DNA from: Lysobacterales bacterium
GTDB lineage: Bacteria; Pseudomonadota; Gammaproteobacteria; Xanthomonadales; SZUA-36
Assembly (NCBI GenBank): GCA_013001885.1
Contig: JABDLD010000087.1
Span: 1-64,000 of the forward strand
Length of the DNA stretch: 64,000 nucleotides
Reading direction: 5' to 3'
Positions 61,001-64,000 of the stretch are shown in pieces (within the stretch, counting starts at the first letter, position 1; every line of letters starts with the position of its first letter). Both the position numbers and the translations under genes were made by a program. The notes beneath the pieces were generated by a model. The model was not told the origin of the DNA, did not search any database, and saw only the letters and a list, made by a program, of their open reading frames with translations.

Positions 61001-61297
61001 GAGCTCGACCACGCCGATTGCATAAGAACCTTCGTTTTCAAACACGGCCTCCCAGCTTGCGCCGTTGTTGCCGGTTTTCCAGAGGTTTCCACTGGCGAAA
61101 CCAACGTAATGGACTTCCCACTGGTCGGGATGGAAAGCGAAGTCCGAGACACGGCCCGAGGTCAATGCCGGACCGATGGATCTCATCGGCAGGCCGGCCA
61201 GCGGATGACTCTCATCCGCCGCGGCGATAATGGATGGAAAAGCCGCCAGCAGCAGGAGGGAAAGAACGATGGTTCCGGGCAATCGATTTCGAGACAT
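58031..61297 (-). CDS. Exported BNR/sortilin-type beta-propeller protein
   Basis: A 1088-residue exported protein. After the signal peptide (cleavage near IIA-ADE), many Asp-box (BNR) repeats of the type S-x-D-x-G-x-T-W occur (SMDAGKTWKN, TIDGGESWTR, TVDGGKTWRK, SEDGGKTWSR, TSDRGKNWKM), forming one or two beta-propellers through about residue 700. The C-terminal part (about 780-1088) has a beta-sandwich and a helical, Glu-rich end (LSSISADLVQLENELEAEG). Such proteins are often labelled glycosyl hydrolase or VPS10-like, but no catalytic residues are evident. The start was set at ATG 61297 with AAGGAG 5 bases upstream. It is a paralogue of the protein encoded at 61884. Confidence 0.87.
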   Translation of the reverse strand: MSRNRLPGTIVLSLLLLAAFPSIIAAADESHPLAGLPMRSIGPALTSGRVSDFAFHPDQWEVHYVGFASGNLWKTGNNGASWEAVFENEGSYAIGVVELDPSNSSTVWVGTGENNAQRSVAFGDGVYKSMDAGKTWKNMGLKDSGHISMIRIHPENSNIVWVAAQGPLWNSGGDRGLYKTIDGGESWTRILEIDEDTGVNEFVMHSANPDVIVASSYQRRRHVWTLINGGPGGGVHKTVDGGKTWRKISQGIPGGDLGRIGLAAAPSAPNILYAIIEADDKGKGVYRSTDFGESWEKRSDRMTSSPQYYNELYVDPNDPDVVYSVDTFTSRSEDGGKTWSRISIKNRHVDDHALWIDPANSNHLYIGGDGGVYESWDRGENWRHVSNLPMTQFYRGTPDNDAPFYNVCGGTQDNFTLCGPVQTRFTDGITNVDWWIAQFGDGFKAQIDPTDANVVYAQYQYGGLARFDRVTGERLAITPQPGAEENKYKWNWNAPLIISPHNSNRLYYGAERLFRSDDRGESWVAVSGDLSRQIDRNKLDVMGRVWSVDAIAKNMSTSMYGSLIALAESPLTEGLIYAGTDDGLIQVTTDGGNSWRKTASFKGVPDMSLVEDIIASSHDADVAYAVFDNHKRGDHKPYVVKTSDRGKNWKMMVDGLPPRGTAHTIIEDHVNSGLLFVGTEFGLFFTQDGGGNWQELTGLPTIAVRDLEIQRRESDLVVTTFGRGFYILDDIAPLRTPVKQLESGASLFPVRDSWIYNPDRRRGWGGKGDFGSDRYTADNPPYGAVFSYYLAEDLQSIKDKRRDSEKERAKAGEDNPYPSWEQLRREDREEAPSVTLTVTDRSGQVIRRIDGPAGKGFHRVAWDMRYPAPDPVNLQPATDRAPWEGTPQGPMVLPGQYSVTLSKRVEGKFEEIAGAQTFTLKPLFTGGLVADDREAVLQFQSQTAELYRAVMGADRAADEIQTRIDHLVKAVEETPAATEAQATAVRRLNARMQDLRVILNGDRTVTSRAEAAPQSIFERVAVIVGGSWGSQSAVSGNFRESYRVATEQFPPVLAELSSISADLVQLENELEAEGAPWTPARLPEWSSQ

Positions 61298-61388
61298 GAT
61301 GGCTCCTTGAATAAGCAATATTCAGCACAGCCCCTGCCCGCCTGTCGCTATGCGGACAAAGACCGTTACGCGCTTTTGAACGGGTTCG

Positions 61389-61769
61389 CTAGCCTTCGGC
61401 TGCGGCTTTGCGTTCTTTGTAACCGCGGACGGCTTCGTTGAAACGCTCTGCAACCCGCTCTTCCATTTCAACGGAGTAGTTGAAGGATGAAACGATGGCT
61501 GCCTTGTTGCCTGCCGTGTTATCCGGGTTGCCTTCAGCCGCACTCAGGCATTCGCGAAACAATTCGAGTTCCCCCTGGAATTCGGCCACCTGTTTCTTGG
61601 CGCTGACCAGATCTTCGTATGAAGCATCTTCGGGGATCGCATCGGGCGATGCGGGAAGGACGCACTTCTGAGCGTCGGGGGGAAGAACCTGCACGAGATC
61701 CGCATCATCCTGGGCCTGGACGCTTCCAAGCAGCAGAACCGCTGCAAGCAAAATAAAAACCTGTTTCAC
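61389..61769 (-). CDS. Small exported helical protein
   Basis: A 126-residue protein with a Sec signal peptide (MKQVFILLAAVLLLGSVQA). The mature part has two cysteines (QKCVLP, FRECLSA) that could form one disulphide, and is mostly helical and charged (YEDLVSAKKQVAEFQGELEL, EMEERVAERFNEAVRGYKER). I do not recognise it. It is 91 bases upstream of the large BNR-protein gene on the same strand, with no terminator between, and divergent from the second BNR gene, so it may be linked to that pair. Confidence 0.7.
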   Translation of the reverse strand: MKQVFILLAAVLLLGSVQAQDDADLVQVLPPDAQKCVLPASPDAIPEDASYEDLVSAKKQVAEFQGELELFRECLSAAEGNPDNTAGNKAAIVSSFNYSVEMEERVAERFNEAVRGYKERKAAAEG

Positions 61770-61883
61770 GGCAAAACTCCTTATGAATCCGAATGCAGAT
61801 TATACAATGCAGCCCGCTATGGTTGACAATGCCTTGCCCAGGATTGAACCTAATCCGCTGAATTCAATTCCAAGGAGCCCCGG

Positions 61884-64000
61884 ATGTTTTTTTCCCCATT
61901 CACCCGATTTTATTCAGCCGGGATAATCCTGTTGAGCCTGGTGCTCACCGGACCGGCCGACGCCCAGCTTGACGGGGAACTTCTGCACGGATTGTCCGCC
62001 CGCAGCCTGGGGCCGGCGGCGGTGAGCGGCCGGATTACCGCGATCGATGCGGTGGCCAGCAATCCCAACCACATAGTCCTCGGCGCAGCCACCGGCGGCG
62101 TCTGGATTTCAGATAATGGAGGACTGACGTGGACCCCGGTGTTCGATCAGCAGCCCGTGGCTTCGATTGGCGCCGTTGCCATCAACCAGGACAATCCGGA
62201 CATCATCTGGGTGGGCACCGGTGAGGGTAATGTGCGCAACTCGACGTCGATTGGCGACGGTATGTTCAAATCGATCGATGGCGGCAGGACCTGGCAGCGG
62301 GCGGGACTCGAGGGCACGGAACGCATCAATCGGATTGCTTTGCATCCGGGCAACCCGAATGTGGCCTATGCGGCTGCACTCGGCACTCTGTGGGGTGAAA
62401 ATGAAGAGCGTGGTGTTTTCAAGACAGAAGACGGCGGAAAAACCTGGCGAAAGATTTTGTATGCAGACCGGAAGACCGGCGGCACTGATATAAAGCTCGA
62501 CCCATTCAACCCGGACAAGCTTTACGCCAGCCTTTGGCAGCACCGCCGCTGGCCTTACTTCTTCAAGTCCGGCGGACCCGGTTCCGGCATGTATATATCC
62601 TGGGACGGCGGCGCATCATGGAAGCGTAAAACGGCTCAGGACGGATTACCCACAGGCGAACTCGGACGGATCACCTTTGCGCCATCGCCGGCAGAGCGCG
62701 GCCGGGTTTACGCCCTGGTCGAGGCGGAAAAGAGCGCCATGCTGCGCTCCGAAGACGGCGGTGAAAGCTGGATCAGGACCAATGAAGACTACGACATTGC
62801 GATCCGGCCGTTTTATTACACGGAAGTCGCCGCTGATCCGCAGAACGCCGAACGCGTCTACAATATTTTCACCCGCCTCAGCGTTTCGATCGATGGCGGC
62901 AAAACGTTCGAATTGAACCCGGTGGTCGACTGCTGCGATGCAGGCAACACGATTCACATCGACAATCACGCTTTCTGGATCAATCCGTCCGATCCTAAAC
63001 ACCTGATACTGGGTAATGACGGCGGCATCGCCATCAGCCGTGACCGCGGCGAAACATGGCGCTTTGTGCGCAACCTGCCGCTTTCGCAGTTCTACCACAT
63101 CAGTGTGGACAACGACCATCCCTACCATATTTACGGCGGCTTGCAGGACAACGGCTCCTGGCGCGGCCCGTCGGAGGTGTGGGAAAACGCCGGAATCCGC
63201 AACCTGCACTGGCAGGAAGTGGGTTTCGGCGACGGCTTCGACACGCTGCCCGATCCCGAGAACTCCCGTCGCGGTTACGTCATGTCCCAGGGCGGGTACC
63301 TTTCGAGCTGGAACCTGGATACCGGCGAACAGCGGATGATCCGGCCCGCACCACAAGCCCCCGGAGTAGATCTGAGGTTCAACTGGAATGCTGCAATTGC
63401 GCAGGACCCCTTTGATCCCGCCACCATCTACTACGGCAGCCAGTTCGTGCACAAATCAACCGACCGCGGGATCTCGTGGAACGTGATCAGCGGTGACCTG
63501 ACGTCCAACAACCCGGAATGGCAGACGTTTCGCGAGAGCGGCGGATTAACCGCCGACGTGACCGCGGCAGAAAACTACACGTCCATTGTCTCCATCGCAC
63601 CAAGCCCTTTGCAGCCGGGCACGATATGGGCCGGTACCGACGACGGACGGGTGCACGTCACCCGGGACGGCGGAGCCTCTTGGGTCCGGGTGGATGAGCG
63701 CGTTCGCGGCGTCCCGCAGAATAGCTGGGTGCCGATGATTACGCCTTCACCGCATGATGCGGGCACTGCTTTCATTGTGTTCGACAATCACCGCCGCTCG
63801 GATATGAATCCCTATGTGTACCGCGCCGAAGATTACGGTCGTCGCTGGAGCAGCCTCACGACGCCGGAATTGTCCGGATACGCCCTCTCCGTGCTGCAGG
63901 ATCACGTGGATCCCGAGTTATTGTTCCTCGGAACCGAGTTCGGCTTGTACGTCTCTACCAATGGCGGCGCCGGCTGGGCAAGGTTCACAGCCGGCGTGCC
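61884..64000 (+). CDS. Exported BNR/sortilin-type beta-propeller protein, paralogue (3' end cut by window)
   Basis: The frame is open from the ATG at 61884 (ribosome site AAGGAG, 6 bases upstream) to the last base, giving over 700 residues without a stop. A signal peptide ends near ADA-QLD. Asp-box repeats occur throughout: SDNGGLTWTP, SIDGGRTWQR, TEDGGKTWRK, SWDGGASWKR, SEDGGESWIR, SRDRGETWRF, STDRGISWNV, TRDGGASWVR. The order of domains parallels the 1088-residue protein on the other strand, including a shared early segment (LSARSLGPAAVSGRIT against LPMRSIGPALTSGRVS). The function is unknown; binding or hydrolysis of a polymer is possible but not shown. Confidence 0.9.
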   Translation, partial: MFFSPFTRFYSAGIILLSLVLTGPADAQLDGELLHGLSARSLGPAAVSGRITAIDAVASNPNHIVLGAATGGVWISDNGGLTWTPVFDQQPVASIGAVAINQDNPDIIWVGTGEGNVRNSTSIGDGMFKSIDGGRTWQRAGLEGTERINRIALHPGNPNVAYAAALGTLWGENEERGVFKTEDGGKTWRKILYADRKTGGTDIKLDPFNPDKLYASLWQHRRWPYFFKSGGPGSGMYISWDGGASWKRKTAQDGLPTGELGRITFAPSPAERGRVYALVEAEKSAMLRSEDGGESWIRTNEDYDIAIRPFYYTEVAADPQNAERVYNIFTRLSVSIDGGKTFELNPVVDCCDAGNTIHIDNHAFWINPSDPKHLILGNDGGIAISRDRGETWRFVRNLPLSQFYHISVDNDHPYHIYGGLQDNGSWRGPSEVWENAGIRNLHWQEVGFGDGFDTLPDPENSRRGYVMSQGGYLSSWNLDTGEQRMIRPAPQAPGVDLRFNWNAAIAQDPFDPATIYYGSQFVHKSTDRGISWNVISGDLTSNNPEWQTFRESGGLTADVTAAENYTSIVSIAPSPLQPGTIWAGTDDGRVHVTRDGGASWVRVDERVRGVPQNSWVPMITPSPHDAGTAFIVFDNHRRSDMNPYVYRAEDYGRRWSSLTTPELSGYALSVLQDHVDPELLFLGTEFGLYVSTNGGAGWARFTAGV

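Noticed and set aside
59918-61441. 507-codon plus-strand open frame
   Set aside because: It lies antisense to the BNR-repeat gene, has no motif or signal, and arises from the GC-rich, repeat-bearing coding strand.
62646-63452. 268-codon minus-strand open frame
   Set aside because: Antisense shadow of the second BNR-repeat gene, which has a signal peptide, a ribosome site and many Asp-box motifs.

Overview
The window looks like chromosomal DNA of a free-living, aerobic, heterotrophic gammaproteobacterium of moderately high G+C. Reasons are yheS, dbpA, the divergent tesA/ybbA-ybbP arrangement known from E. coli, an RND efflux pump, a TonB-dependent receptor, and an IPTL-CTERM protein. I cannot name genus or family. 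No rRNA, tRNA, phage, insertion sequence or CRISPR was recognised. Two genes are cut by the window edges: yheS at the left and a BNR-repeat protein at the right.

Layout. 1-10 kb: ABC-F protein YheS, an exported methyltransferase-like protein, a membrane protein, an RND pump with its adaptor, and a TonB receptor. 10.2-14.6 kb: dbpA, a hemolysin III family protein, purU and a sodium:solute symporter. 14.6-20.5 kb: acyl-CoA dehydrogenase, an Lrp-type regulator, and the divergent branched-chain 2-oxoacid dehydrogenase genes (E1 alpha, E1 beta, E2), which fit branched-chain amino acid catabolism. 20.5-29.1 kb: a secreted-protein island with a 1292-residue repeat protein, a serine protease with PKD domains and a structured-looking leader, and an IPTL-CTERM protein whose N-terminal domain matches that of the large repeat protein. 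29.1-34.8 kb: a four-gene overlapping operon (D-amino-acid dehydrogenase-like flavoprotein, ATP/ADP-translocase-like carrier, Tat-exported aldo/keto reductase, exported D-2-hydroxyacid dehydrogenase) facing an aminotransferase gene. 34.8-45.3 kb: S10 peptidase, a DUF4956-like membrane protein, tesA, ybbA-ybbP, an outer-membrane barrel, adenosine deaminase, a cysteine synthase-glutaredoxin fusion and a HupE-like protein. 45.4-51.7 kb: a lipoprotein M3 peptidase, a PrsW-type protease and a large metallopeptidase/propeller/barrel protein.

51.7-56.6 kb holds the most unusual locus: six same-strand genes encoding a GAF-PP2C phosphatase, an RsbW-like kinase, an STAS antagonist, an ECF sigma factor, a membrane anti-sigma factor, and a membrane-anchored protein made almost wholly of 39 clear (about 42 with degenerate units) nine-residue repeats. 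I read it as a candidate envelope-sensing regulatory system whose effector or sensor is the repeat protein; this is inference. 56.7-64 kb: a peroxiredoxin, a DUF3313 protein, and two BNR-repeat paralogues on opposite strands with a small secreted protein gene between them.

Many adjacent genes overlap by 1-4 bases (ATGA, TGATG, TTGA junctions), so translational coupling is common here, and TTG starts with good ribosome sites occur several times.
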